Below, piece by piece: positions 27,089 through 35,930 of a stretch of DNA of 64,000 bases. The DNA lies in the NCBI RefSeq assembly GCF_018860765.1, contig NZ_JAHKPV010000006.1, positions 1 to 64,000 on the forward strand. Reading direction: 5' to 3'. The DNA is from Marinobacter salexigens (lineage in GTDB: Bacteria; Pseudomonadota; Gammaproteobacteria; Pseudomonadales; Oleiphilaceae). Under the pieces are notes generated by a model that worked only from the letters and a program-made list of their open reading frames with translations, did not search any database and was not told the origin of the DNA. The position numbers and the translations under genes were made by a program. The first letter of the stretch is position 1; every line of letters begins with the position of its first letter.

Positions 27089-27889
27089 TTATTTGTGTGC
27101 CCGGGCCATACGAAACAACACTTCGGGTGCGAGCCGCTTGAGCCAGAGGGCCGCCATTTCCTTGCCTTTTCCCACCGGGATCTCACGTTTTTTTGCATTC
27201 AGACCTTTGACCACTACTTCGGCGCAGTCATTCACGTCCATACCGTTTTCGATATCGTCATCTTTCAGGTCAGAGGCTTTCCCATCACCGGCCAGCGCAC
27301 TGCGGGCAATGTCCGTTCGGATAAAACCCGGCACGATTGTGGAAATATGCACGCCCTGACCTTCAACTTCTGTGCGCAAAGAGTCAAAGAAGCCCATAAC
27401 CGCATGTTTGGCTGCACAATAACCCGTGCGCAGAGGCGCACCTACCTTGCCAGCCACGCTGGCCGTTACGGCAATATGGCCGACGCCACGCTCAAGCATA
27501 TGAGGCAAGACCGCCTTGGTAAGCGCAATTTGCCCCATTACATCCACTTCCATCAGTTGGCGGTAGACCGACATTTCTGTTTCCACGCACAGGGAGCGTT
27601 GGGACAATCCGGCGTTATTGATCAACAGGTCAACCTGGCCAAACTGGTTGAGCACGGTTTGCACCGCACCGGGCAAGGCCTCCCAATTGGTAACATCCAT
27701 AGGCAAAACCAGCACCTGATCTGCGCTAAGACCATTATCGCGACAACGCTCGGCTACACGCTCTAGCTCACTTTGCCTGCGGGCAGAAAGAACAAGGCGG
27801 GCGCCCTCCTGAGCAAAACGAACAGCGAGCGCTTCGCCAATGCCGGAGGAAGCGCCCGTTATCCAAATAGTTCTATCAGTCATTACCAT
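27089..27889 (-). CDS. short-chain dehydrogenase/reductase
   Basis: A 266-residue classical SDR. Cofactor loop TGASSGIG (11-18), NNAG (91-94), catalytic Ser144, Tyr157 and Lys161 (YCAAK), and PGFIRTD after the active site. Arg38 after the second strand (SARRQ) favours NADP(H). The C-terminal region with the basic LWLKRLAPEVLFRMARAHK end resembles the DHRS7-like group. Two starts are possible (27889 or 27883). The substrate cannot be deduced. Confidence 0.88.
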   Translation of the reverse strand: MVMTDRTIWITGASSGIGEALAVRFAQEGARLVLSARRQSELERVAERCRDNGLSADQVLVLPMDVTNWEALPGAVQTVLNQFGQVDLLINNAGLSQRSLCVETEMSVYRQLMEVDVMGQIALTKAVLPHMLERGVGHIAVTASVAGKVGAPLRTGYCAAKHAVMGFFDSLRTEVEGQGVHISTIVPGFIRTDIARSALAGDGKASDLKDDDIENGMDVNDCAEVVVKGLNAKKREIPVGKGKEMAALWLKRLAPEVLFRMARAHK

Positions 27890-28043
27890 ATACTCCAGAA
27901 AAGTGAACTAAAGGCCAGATCAAACACTTTATGAGCCCAACGAGTATGTTCGTCAACACGCTCCTAGAAACAGGGAGTTGCCGACTTATCCTTTCAATGC
28001 CAAGATTTCCCTCGTTTTTCAAAAATGATTACTGAGGAAAGTT

Positions 28044-28187
28044 ATGACACTTCATTTAGAACTTGCCCCGCTTATCAGCTTGGGCGCAGGCATTGGCATT
28101 CTGATATTCCCACGCTTGCTCAACTATATCGTTGCAGGCTACTTGATTACTCTTGGTGTTTTAGGGCTGCTCGGGCACTCACTATAA
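28044..28187 (+). CDS. DUF3096 family membrane mini-protein
   Basis: A 47-residue protein, MTLHLELAPLISLGAGIGIL then IFPRLLNYIVAGYLITLG and a short tail. GAGGAAAG precedes the ATG by 4 bases. Two hydrophobic segments are separated by the invariant-looking FPRLLNYIVA turn, the DUF3096 pattern as I know it. Function is unknown. It is followed by the regulatory RNA locus. Confidence 0.8.
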   Translation: MTLHLELAPLISLGAGIGILIFPRLLNYIVAGYLITLGVLGLLGHSL

Positions 28188-28226
28188 CCTATCGCTTTCG
28201 TCGACAGGGTTCGAACGCACGACACC

Positions 28227-28244
28227 TGTAGGAGATATCTCACA
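28227..28244 (+). promoter_or_regulatory. GacA-type upstream activating box
   Basis: TGTAGGAGATATCTCACA matches the palindromic GacA/UvrY site (TGTAAG-N6-CTTACA) at most positions. It lies about 60 bases before the TAGAAT (-10, 28288-28293) of the GGA-rich RNA. A second half-match, TATCTCACAA, recurs exactly 30 bases downstream (28236 and 28266). Confidence 0.65.
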
Positions 28245-28299
28245 AGCCAGCGAGTCAATCTCCGGTATCTCACAAATTCGCTCCCGCTAGAATAGGCAG

Positions 28300-28517
28300 T
28301 GTTAGGGATGACAAGCCAGCAAGGAACGTTGGCTCAGGGATGACTGCTCTATGGAATCGGAGCTATCAAAGGGATTTGGAGTAGCCCGAAGGATATGGGC
28401 TTTCAAGGACGACCAAGGATGAAGCGCTTAGGAAGAGTGCGGCCTAAAGGAGGAGGCGGGGTTCACGGAACATAGGACTACATGGAATGTAGTCCTTGCC
28501 CGTGCACTGTTTTTTTT
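28300..28517 (+). ncRNA. CsrB/RsmZ-type regulatory RNA sequestering CsrA/RsmA
   Basis: About 215 bases contain some sixteen GGA motifs, many as AGGGATGA or AAGGA. Several sit in hairpin loops: AGCCC-GAAGGATAT-GGGCT (28383-28401), GCGCTT-AGGA-AGAGTGC (28424-28440) and GGACTACAT-GGA-ATGTAGTCC (28475-28495). A GC-containing stem and a run of eight or more T (28510-28517) end it. Upstream are TAGAAT as -10 and a GacA-type box. Known CsrB/RsmZ RNAs bind and titrate CsrA/RsmA under GacS/GacA control. The TSS near 28300 is estimated from the -10. Neither strand offers a convincing protein. Confidence 0.8.
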
Positions 28518-28642
28518 CAGCGTTATTCTGCCAACTCCCCTCACACTTTTTCTCTCCCGAAAAACCTGAACAACCTATTCCTGCTGTATTGCACCCTGAC
28601 TCATAACCATAACGATGCACGTTAGACTCAGGAGTCACTTAC

Positions 28643-28912
28643 ATGAAGCACTCATCTTTTTTCGCTACACTCGTACTACTGTTCAGCTTGGCAAGCGGAT
28701 TTGCCTTTGCAGAGCAGCCAGCTATCAATATCAACAGCGCAGATGCAGCAACTCTGGCAAGCCTTGATGGTATTGGCAGCAGCAAAGCAGAAGCCATTAT
28801 TGCTTATCGCAAAGCCAACGGCGCTTTCAAAACGCCAGAAGGGTTAGCCAAGGTGAAAGGCATTGGCGCTCGCACTGTTGAGAAAAACGCTGAGCGTTTA
28901 ACTGTGAAGTAA
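28643..28912 (+). CDS. ComEA-like helix-hairpin-helix protein
   Basis: An 89-residue secreted protein. A signal peptide (about 1-24, ending FAFA) precedes a ComEA repeat: ININSADAATLASLDGIG then a second HhH ending VKGIGARTVEKN. Such proteins bind DNA non-specifically in the periplasm and help pull in transforming DNA; many short homologues have no tested role. AGGAG lies 8 bases before the ATG. Confidence 0.88.
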   Translation: MKHSSFFATLVLLFSLASGFAFAEQPAININSADAATLASLDGIGSSKAEAIIAYRKANGAFKTPEGLAKVKGIGARTVEKNAERLTVK

Positions 28913-28942
28913 ATTGCGAGAATAATACTCTAAAGCCCAAGA

Positions 28943-28966
28943 GACGGCGGCTTGCTGCCGCCGGTC
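28943..28966 (+). terminator. probable terminator after the comEA-like gene
   Basis: GACGGCGGC and GCCGCCGGTC form a GC-rich stem around TTGCT, about 30 bases after the stop at 28912, followed by a short CTTTC. The T tract is weak. Confidence 0.55.
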
Positions 28967-29017
28967 TTTCAGCCCTGTTCGCAAACTCGCCTCCACGACG
29001 CGGGCGAATTCGAGTGA

Positions 29018-29566
29018 TCAGGCGTTTTTGCGCTGTTTCTCCAACATATTCGGCTGCAGAACTTCAATCCAGTAACCGTCTGGATCTTTAACAAAAGCTA
29101 AGCCCTTCATTTTGCCATCGTCCGGTTTTTTAACGAACTCAACATCCAGCTTTTCAAAACGCTCACAGGCAGCATACACGTCGGGCACGGCTATCCCGAT
29201 ATGGCCGAAACCCTGAGGCTCATCATTGCCATTGTGGTAGGCAAAATCATCGTCGTTCTCTGTGCCCCAGTTATGGGTCAATTCCAACATGGCTTCGCGA
29301 CCAAACGTAAAGGTGGTTCGATGCGCATCGTCTGTTGGCACAGACCCAGCTTGCCGGTCATCAAGGTAGCCAAGAAAATACAGCGTAAATTTCATTTCCG
29401 GGAAGTCCAGCTTGCGCACCAGCCGCATACCCATTACCCGCGTGTAGAAATCCATGGAGCGTTCGGGATCTTTGATTCGCAACATGGTTTGGTTAAATAC
29501 ATAACCTTCCGTTTCTGGAACCGGTTCTTCGTATAGGCCGGGGGCTTGCTCAAAGTGCTTGGGCAT
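29018..29566 (-). CDS. gloA: lactoylglutathione lyase (glyoxalase I)
   Basis: Converts the hemithioacetal of methylglyoxal and glutathione to S-lactoylglutathione. The 182-residue protein carries the glyoxalase pattern [23 protein letters not shown] (as two adjacent segments), [20 protein letters not shown] and [14 protein letters not shown], with metal ligands in QTML, LELTHN, GHIGI and WIEV. The length is that of the longer zinc-type (eukaryote/Pseudomonas GloA-like) enzymes. It is a single gene. Confidence 0.93.
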   Translation of the reverse strand: MPKHFEQAPGLYEEPVPETEGYVFNQTMLRIKDPERSMDFYTRVMGMRLVRKLDFPEMKFTLYFLGYLDDRQAGSVPTDDAHRTTFTFGREAMLELTHNWGTENDDDFAYHNGNDEPQGFGHIGIAVPDVYAACERFEKLDVEFVKKPDDGKMKGLAFVKDPDGYWIEVLQPNMLEKQRKNA

Positions 29567-29760
29567 GGGATTTCCCTTTATTACTTTTCAAATTGAGTAA
29601 CTACACATGTGGGCGTTGCGGCCAAATTTCAAGGCGCTGCTCTACGATGGTCGGCTAATGGGCAAGTCGCAGGGGTGTGATAAACTCCACGCATATTCTC
29701 CTGCTGAAGCAGGGCCGACCCATGGCCTGCCGGCTCTCAAAACCAGTTCAGAGAACCTTT

Positions 29761-30423
29761 ATGGATTTCAAGGTGCCTAATACCCTAGCGGAGCAAATCG
29801 CTAATTATCTGGCAGAACGGATTATGATCGGGCAAATTCAGCCTGGTAAGCGCATTCAGGAGGCCACGCTGGCCACTGAACTTAAAGTCAGCCGAGCCTC
29901 GGTGAAAGAGGCGTTGTACACTCTTGAGCGCTGGCATTTAGTGGAGATCACGCCGCGTAAAGGTGCTGCCGCATCAAAGCTCGACGCCAACCACGCCTCG
30001 GAGCTGTACGACGTTTACATGCACTTATTGATGATGCTTGCAGCAAGGCTTTGTGTGCGCTGGCAGGACAGCGATCGAGACCGAATGTTGGCGGTGGTGG
30101 ACAGCGCGGTGGCGCAAATGCGGGAACCTTCAGCAGATATTACGGCCGTGGTGGAGGCGAGCTTTGAGGTGATGGAGGCGTGCTGCGAACTGGTGGGCAA
30201 CCCCTACCTCACCGAAGCGCTTTCTAATTTCAAACCGGCAGTGAGTCGCGCTTACTATTTGAGCGCCGAGCGTTATCGCCATGGCCTAACTGAGACGAGT
30301 GAGTTTTTTACACGCCTTCCGCAGGCTGTATTGGCGCGGGATGTGGCGCAAGCCCAAGCTTTAATTGAGGCTTTCGCTGAGCATCAGAAGAAAATGATTC
30401 AAAGAGCGTTATCCTCTGCCTAA
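29761..30423 (+). CDS. GntR-family transcriptional regulator (FadR-like)
   Basis: A 220-residue regulator with a winged helix (about 5-70: AEQIANYLAERIMIGQIQPG then RIQEATLATELKVSRASVKE) and an all-helical C-terminal FCD-type ligand domain. The ATG at 29761 is preferred because it begins at the winged helix and has AGAGAA upstream; the frame is open back to 29677. The ligand is unknown and no adjacent target operon is evident. Confidence 0.82.
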   Translation: MDFKVPNTLAEQIANYLAERIMIGQIQPGKRIQEATLATELKVSRASVKEALYTLERWHLVEITPRKGAAASKLDANHASELYDVYMHLLMMLAARLCVRWQDSDRDRMLAVVDSAVAQMREPSADITAVVEASFEVMEACCELVGNPYLTEALSNFKPAVSRAYYLSAERYRHGLTETSEFFTRLPQAVLARDVAQAQALIEAFAEHQKKMIQRALSSA

Positions 30424-30612
30424 AGTCTGCAAACCGGTTTATAGATCCTCAACTGTGACTAAGCTCACAGACACATCGCGGCTTCCTAACTATCGTAACA
30501 ACGTGTAACAAAACTCTATTTCTGCTGCATTGGTTACGCTGTCCCCTGCGGCCAGAGAGCTTGGTTAAGGCTCTCTACCAACAAAAACAAATAGTCCAAA
30601 ACCGGGGCCATC

Positions 30613-31635
30613 ATGATTAAGCCGCACACCCGTCGCTGCACGGCACGAACATCAACGCTTTCCCTTTGGGTGCTTGCACTCTCGCTGCCTACCACGGCCA
30701 TGGCGGAATTCCAGCCGCTGGATGATGGTGCGCTTTCAGGGGTAACCGGTCAGGCCGGTGTGACTATCGAGCTGGAAACCAAAATTAATATCGATCACCT
30801 AGCCTGGACAGATGAAGGCACTCTGAGGGTGAACGATATGCGGCTTTCTGGTCATAACGATACGGTTTTGGACAACCTGAAGCTGACCGTCGATATAGCG
30901 GGTACCGGTGAGGTACTTGAGCATGGCTTTTCAGAAATTGCCCGAAGAGCAGATGCTGGGCTTCTAAGCACTAGTAATACGGATGTTGCAGACGCCCTAG
31001 CCAAGTACTCCATGGGTAGTGAGTTCGGCAAGCAGTTTAATAGTGGCGATTTGGTTATCCATCTGGGTGCAACCGACTATGGTGACCCAACTAGCCTAAC
31101 TGACTACCTACAAGCGGTGGATTTCGAGTTAGAGGTTGGCAGCATTACCACCACCGGTTCCGAAGGCTCGGCGACTTTGTTTTCTGATGTGTTGCTACAA
31201 GGTTATGTCGGCCCCACAGATTTGGTCATTCGCAACGAAGGCAGTTCGAGCAAAACTCTAAGCAACGGCAATGTCGTTTCCGGGGCCGAATTGCAGTTGG
31301 ACACGCACTTTGAAGTCACCGATGGTAGCCTGAATTGGGATGCCGCAGATGTCATCCTACTGTTCAATTTTGCAGCGGTAGGTATCGAAGGGTTGCAAAT
31401 TCATAACCGTCGGGGCGATGACACGTTGGGCCACTTTGGAATGGCCAGTGCTACGGCAAAACTGTCCCGAGGTACTGGGTCGGTTTCCGGCAAGGAAGGC
31501 CTTTCGATTCATGAGGTTGAATTCCGGGCAGACATAGATATGCCTGTATTCAAAGTAGGCCAGGTCAGCATTGGCAGCGTTCAGTTCACAGACTTCGCCA
31601 TTACCGATACCACCATGATGGTTTATGGTCACTAG
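30613..31635 (+). CDS. secreted FilA-like/DUF6160 protein
   Basis: A 340-residue protein with a signal peptide (about 1-31, ending AMA) directly followed by a motif FQPLDDGALSGVTGQAGVTI, typical of a group of surface or pilus-associated beta-rich proteins resembling Acinetobacter FilA. The rest is rich in beta-strand and Gly/Ser/Thr. Family name is from pattern memory. It precedes the flippase gene by 39 bases. Confidence 0.6.
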   Translation: MIKPHTRRCTARTSTLSLWVLALSLPTTAMAEFQPLDDGALSGVTGQAGVTIELETKINIDHLAWTDEGTLRVNDMRLSGHNDTVLDNLKLTVDIAGTGEVLEHGFSEIARRADAGLLSTSNTDVADALAKYSMGSEFGKQFNSGDLVIHLGATDYGDPTSLTDYLQAVDFELEVGSITTTGSEGSATLFSDVLLQGYVGPTDLVIRNEGSSSKTLSNGNVVSGAELQLDTHFEVTDGSLNWDAADVILLFNFAAVGIEGLQIHNRRGDDTLGHFGMASATAKLSRGTGSVSGKEGLSIHEVEFRADIDMPVFKVGQVSIGSVQFTDFAITDTTMMVYGH

Positions 31636-31646
31636 AGTCCTGTAAA

Positions 31647-31671
31647 CTGCCCGTCTCTTTTTGACGGGCAG
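31647..31671 (+). terminator. hairpin abutting the start of the next gene
   Basis: CTGCCCGTC (31647-31655) and GACGGGCAG (31663-31671) pair perfectly around TCTTTTT. The stem ends 3 bases before the ATG at 31675, where a ribosome site should be, and no T tract follows. It may terminate the upstream gene or mask translation initiation of the flippase gene. Confidence 0.45.
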
Positions 31672-31674
31672 CTC

Positions 31675-32733
31675 ATGACTGATAACACCGACACCAGCTA
31701 CCAACAACGAACCTCCGCAAAACGCCTTAGTCTGTTCAGCCTACTTTTTATCGCGCTGACAGCTGCAGGGCTTTACGCCGTTTACGATCAATTCGCAGGG
31801 CGCAGCATCAGTTTTGACTCCAAGCTGATTGCACCACAAACCCTAGCGGCCGTTACCTCCCTTTTGCTGGTGTATTTTGTTTCAGATGGTTTGCGTTTGC
31901 ACTTTACGCTGCGGGCGCTCGGTCACCGTTTACCCTTTCCTACCATCTTTCGTCTGGTTTTCATCAATCTGTTCTTTTCCAACGTCACTCCCATGGCCAC
32001 GGGGGGCGGTTTTGCTCAGATCTGGTACCTGCATCGCCATGGCGTCCCGGTAGGTAGCGCAACAGCTGCGACCACCATCAGAACCGTGCTAGCTGTGCTC
32101 TTTATCTTTTCTCTCACACCGGTTTTTCTGCTTACACTGGATGCCTTTGACGGCCAGTCGATTGCCGGGGATGTGGGCTCTGCATTGGCTGTATTTATTC
32201 TGCTGTATCTGGGCTTTTTCATTATTTTGCTGTTTCGCACCCGCTGGCTGATCGGCCCGCTCGGCGGACTACTTAGAACCTTTAACCGCTGGAACCTCAT
32301 CAGCAATACTCGCCATAAGCACTGGCAGTTCAAAGCTAAGCGGGAAATGTTGCGTTTCTCCCACAGCTTTGGAGACTATTTGCGGGGCAGGCCTCTTTTC
32401 GTCGCATTGTCTGTTGTTTTCACCGCACTGTTCTTACTTAGCCTGTTCAGCTTCCCCGCCCTACTGATTTACAGTCTGGGCTACGATATTGACTACCTTA
32501 TGTCGCTAGGATTGCTCGTTGTGACTACGTTTATTATGTATTTCTCCCCAACACCCGGCGCCTCCGGCATATCAGAAGGAGTTTTTGGTAGTTTTTTCAA
32601 TGACATACTGTCTGGCAACCACCTCATTCTAGTTATCGTGAGTTGGCGCCTCATCACTATATATCTCGGCATGATCATTGGATTGTTCGTGCTGCAAAAA
32701 GAACTTATTCAAAGTCGCAGGAAATCCGGATGA
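31675..32733 (+). CDS. flippase-like (lysylphosphatidylglycerol synthase TM) membrane protein
   Basis: A 352-residue inner-membrane protein with about eight helices of the UPF0104/LPG-synthetase transmembrane family: LLVYFVSDGLRLHFTLRALG, NLFFSNVTPMATGGGFAQIW (about 101-120) and SPTPGASGISEGVFG near the end are family hallmarks. Members are thought to move lipids or lipid-linked sugars between leaflets. The stop overlaps the start of the glycosyltransferase fusion (ATGA), so the two are coupled and probably share a glycolipid pathway. Confidence 0.85.
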   Translation: MTDNTDTSYQQRTSAKRLSLFSLLFIALTAAGLYAVYDQFAGRSISFDSKLIAPQTLAAVTSLLLVYFVSDGLRLHFTLRALGHRLPFPTIFRLVFINLFFSNVTPMATGGGFAQIWYLHRHGVPVGSATAATTIRTVLAVLFIFSLTPVFLLTLDAFDGQSIAGDVGSALAVFILLYLGFFIILLFRTRWLIGPLGGLLRTFNRWNLISNTRHKHWQFKAKREMLRFSHSFGDYLRGRPLFVALSVVFTALFLLSLFSFPALLIYSLGYDIDYLMSLGLLVVTTFIMYFSPTPGASGISEGVFGSFFNDILSGNHLILVIVSWRLITIYLGMIIGLFVLQKELIQSRRKSG

Positions 32734-34967
32734 TCTTCCGCAACCCGCTAAAGCTGCTTTTCTATCTCTGCCTGCTCATCGTGCTATTGCTGGTAGGGTA
32801 CAAAGCCTACCTGAACTTTTTCATGAAAGACTTCGCGGGCGTGCACACCGAGCAAGTGGAGCAAATCCATCGCAGAATATCTGCCGCGGAACCCTTCAGT
32901 TTTGCCGTAGTAGGCAACATCAACAACTCGGTCGGTATTTTTGAAGAACGCATTATTCCGGAGTTGCACGCCTCGGGGATGGATTTTCTGGTGTCAGCAG
33001 GCAATGCTGTTAGCGGTGGGGGCGAGGATAAATACCGGGCTCTTTATGGAAGCCTTAGCCATCTAGACATTCCTTATCTACTGACATTTGGCGCACACGA
33101 ATACGACAACTTTGGCAGTTTCCGCTTTTATGACCACTTCGGGCCGCATTTCTACAGCATTCAAGCCGGCAACAGCCGGTTGATTTTTCTGGACAGCACG
33201 GGGAAAACGCCTTGGCAGTGGCAAATTCGGTGGCTGGATGACCTACTCAGCCAAGACAGCTCAAAAGCCCGAATTCTTTTTATCAGCCACCCCCCACTGA
33301 AACCTACAGAAGATGCACTCTTCGACCAAGCCGAGGATTACCTTAAGCCCACTGAATTTCGCAACGCACTTATGGATGTGGTCGAAGCGCACAGCATCGA
33401 TAGGGTGTTTTCCGCCAATCTATCACTCTACTCAGAGAAGCAGATAGGCAGCACGCGGTTTATTACCACTGGCGGAGCTGGCGGTCTGATACTGAACAAC
33501 GACACCAGCTTCTACCACTACGTACAAGTGAACATTAGCCCAGAGGGCGAAGTCAGCCATAAGCTGCAACAGCTTGAAGTTGGCCAGCATCCGATTCTTA
33601 AGCGCCTCGAAAGCCTTTGGTTCTTCGTGTATTCGCTGTTTTACACCGGGTATCTCAACTTCATTCTAATTGTGGCTGTGTTTGCAGCCATTACCATCAG
33701 GCTCTATGCCATCATTTTTGTCGGTAAGGATTACTACCCGGACTACAACCTTGATCCCACGCCATGGCTGGAAAAGCCGTTAAGAGTGGCCATGTTTACC
33801 AACAACTACTTACCGTTCATTGGTGGCGTACCCATCTCCATTGCCCGGCTGAGGCGAGGTCTGGAACAACTTGGCGACAAGCTACTCGTTGTGGCTCCAC
33901 GCTATAAAAACCAGCCAGAAGTTGAAGAGCACGTACTTAGGATCCCCTCACTGCTTACCATGGGTGAGAAACGAGAGTTCCGGCTGGCCAACATTTTTCT
34001 TGGCCGCATTCGTAAGCGGGTTCGGGCATTTCACCCAGACATTATTCACCTGCACCATCCGTTCTGGCTGGGCTCGCTCGGGCTGTTCATAGCGCGCCGC
34101 CTCAAGGTGCCCGCCATCTATACTTACCACACGCGGCTGGAGCATTATGCCCATTTTGTGCCACTGCCGGGCCTGATCTTTCGTAACCTCATATCCCACG
34201 CGCTGATCAAGCGCTTCGCCAACAAGTGCGATGGCGTTATCGTGCCTACCTACTCAACCGAAGAATACCTTCGGATGATCGGCGTAAAGACACCCACCTT
34301 CGTGCAACCGACAGGGATTGAGTACAAGCGTTTTCAGTCGGTCTCAGATAATGAAGTAACCACGCTCCGGAAGACCCTGAAGCTGAACGACGACAAGGTT
34401 TTTATTAGTGTATCGCGGCTGTCGAATGAAAAGAATATCGACTTTATGATCGAAGCCATGGCTGCATTGCGTATGGAAACGAGCGAGCCCTTTCATTTGT
34501 TGATGATTGGCGAAGGCCACCAGAAAGCACGCCTTCAGAGCAAGATTCATGATCTTGATCTTGCAGCCCATATCACGCTGGTGGGTGCTGTGCCGCCAGA
34601 AGAAATGGCTGTTTGGTACCGTTTGGGAGATGTGTTTTTGTTTGCCTCCAAATCTGAAACTCAGGGTATGGTCATTCTGGAAGCCATGGCGGCCGGTTTG
34701 CCTGTTGTGGCCGTGCGCTCCAGCGGCATTGACGATGTTGTACGCCAAGGCTTCAACGGTTTCAAAACACCCGAAAGACAAGACCAGTGGTGCATACAGG
34801 TAAAGCGGTTACTTGAAGACGACGATCTAAGAGCTACGCTTTCCAAGCAAGCTCTGGCATTCGCCAAAGATTATTCAGTAGAACAGTTTGCCAGTGACGT
34901 TCGCGCAATTTACGCTACCACTCTGGCACTGAATGATAAAAAACTAAAAAAACGGAGAGAAACGTGA
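32730..34967 (+). CDS. degenerate phosphoesterase fused to GT4 glycosyltransferase
   Basis: A 745-residue protein. An N-terminal helix (about 6-27) anchors an extracytoplasmic domain (about 45-295) with calcineurin-like metallophosphoesterase layout but eroded metal motifs: VVGNINNS for GDxH, SAGNAVSG for GDxxD, FGAHEY for GNHE and FSANLSLY for GHxH; only ISHPP keeps its His. A second helix (about 310-340) leads to a GT4 glycosyltransferase: FTNNYLPFIGGVPISIARL (about 355-373), VSRLSNEKN and the E-x7-E motif SETQGMVILEAM (about 643). GT4 enzymes of this type often glycosylate diacylglycerol. Start ATG overlaps the flippase stop. Confidence 0.85.
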   Translation: MIFRNPLKLLFYLCLLIVLLLVGYKAYLNFFMKDFAGVHTEQVEQIHRRISAAEPFSFAVVGNINNSVGIFEERIIPELHASGMDFLVSAGNAVSGGGEDKYRALYGSLSHLDIPYLLTFGAHEYDNFGSFRFYDHFGPHFYSIQAGNSRLIFLDSTGKTPWQWQIRWLDDLLSQDSSKARILFISHPPLKPTEDALFDQAEDYLKPTEFRNALMDVVEAHSIDRVFSANLSLYSEKQIGSTRFITTGGAGGLILNNDTSFYHYVQVNISPEGEVSHKLQQLEVGQHPILKRLESLWFFVYSLFYTGYLNFILIVAVFAAITIRLYAIIFVGKDYYPDYNLDPTPWLEKPLRVAMFTNNYLPFIGGVPISIARLRRGLEQLGDKLLVVAPRYKNQPEVEEHVLRIPSLLTMGEKREFRLANIFLGRIRKRVRAFHPDIIHLHHPFWLGSLGLFIARRLKVPAIYTYHTRLEHYAHFVPLPGLIFRNLISHALIKRFANKCDGVIVPTYSTEEYLRMIGVKTPTFVQPTGIEYKRFQSVSDNEVTTLRKTLKLNDDKVFISVSRLSNEKNIDFMIEAMAALRMETSEPFHLLMIGEGHQKARLQSKIHDLDLAAHITLVGAVPPEEMAVWYRLGDVFLFASKSETQGMVILEAMAAGLPVVAVRSSGIDDVVRQGFNGFKTPERQDQWCIQVKRLLEDDDLRATLSKQALAFAKDYSVEQFASDVRAIYATTLALNDKKLKKRRET

Positions 34968-35911
34968 GCGGCATTCCTGTGGGAATCAGCACTTGTTTGC
35001 TGGGCAAAGAAGTTCGCCATGATGGTGGCCATAAACACTCCCGTTATTGCACGGAAGTGCTGTCACAACATTTTGATTTTCACTCCATCTGTCCTGAGCT
35101 GGAAGCCGGCTTGGGCGTGCCCCGCCCCGCTATTCATTTGCGGGAATACCCAGACGGTATGCGGCTAACAGAAACCAAGGGCACGGCCGACCACACCGAC
35201 GCCATGCAAGCATTCACAACCGGGATTTTGCCGGAACTGGCCCACCTACGCGGCTACATTCTCATGGCAAAATCCCCAAGCTGCGGCATGGCCCGCATAA
35301 AGGTTCACAACCCCGAAGGTCAAGTAGTGCGGCGTGATGGCCAAGGCATGTTTGCCGAGGCGCTTATGCGTGCCTACCCACTGCTGCCGGTTGAAGAAGA
35401 AGGCAGGCTGAATGATGACGCATTACGGGAGAACTTCATTGAGCGAGTGTTTGCCTATGACGACTGGATGCAGAACGTAGCAGACGAAAAACTGACCGCG
35501 AAAGCGCTTATCGAGTTCCATACCCGCCACAAGTTTCAGTTGCTAGCACACTCAGAGAAAGTATACCGACAGCTCGGCCCCATGTTGGGCGACCTGAAAT
35601 CCGATGCGCTGGAAACCATAGCCAGCCGGTACATTCAGGATTTCATGGACGCCATGACGAAAAAGGTAAGCCGGGGCTCGCACATAAATGTGATGCAGCA
35701 CCTTATGGGTTACCTGCGGGACGCCATGGGTAACGAAGATCGTAAAGTGTTGATTGAGCAGATTGAGGCTTACGGTCGCGGTGAGGTACCGCTGGTGGTA
35801 CCTATGACACTACTGCGAATGGCACAACGTAGGGAACCGGCAGATTACCTCACCTTGCAGCAGTACCTGAGCCCCTACCCGGATGCCTTGGGACTCAGGA
35901 ACAAGGTTTAA
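34964..35911 (+). CDS. DUF523-DUF1722 (YbgA-type) protein
   Basis: A 315-residue two-domain protein. Residues 1-150 are DUF523, with STCLLGKEVRHDGGHK, CPELEAGLG and KSPSCGM, a conserved-cysteine set that could bind an iron-sulfur cluster. Residues about 185-305 are DUF1722 (YbgA), with LIEFHTRHKFQLLAHS and QHLMGYL. The family often lies beside photolyase genes, though not here; recent work links DUF523 proteins to 2-thiouracil desulfidation. The GTG start overlaps the previous stop (GTGA), with GGAGAG upstream. Confidence 0.87.
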   Translation: MSGIPVGISTCLLGKEVRHDGGHKHSRYCTEVLSQHFDFHSICPELEAGLGVPRPAIHLREYPDGMRLTETKGTADHTDAMQAFTTGILPELAHLRGYILMAKSPSCGMARIKVHNPEGQVVRRDGQGMFAEALMRAYPLLPVEEEGRLNDDALRENFIERVFAYDDWMQNVADEKLTAKALIEFHTRHKFQLLAHSEKVYRQLGPMLGDLKSDALETIASRYIQDFMDAMTKKVSRGSHINVMQHLMGYLRDAMGNEDRKVLIEQIEAYGRGEVPLVVPMTLLRMAQRREPADYLTLQQYLSPYPDALGLRNKV

Positions 35912-35930
35912 AATCTGGAGCCAGAGCTAA

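Noticed and set aside
28444..28638. Minus-strand 64-residue frame over the GGA-rich RNA
   Set aside because: It is low-complexity and lies over the hairpins and terminator of the regulatory RNA.
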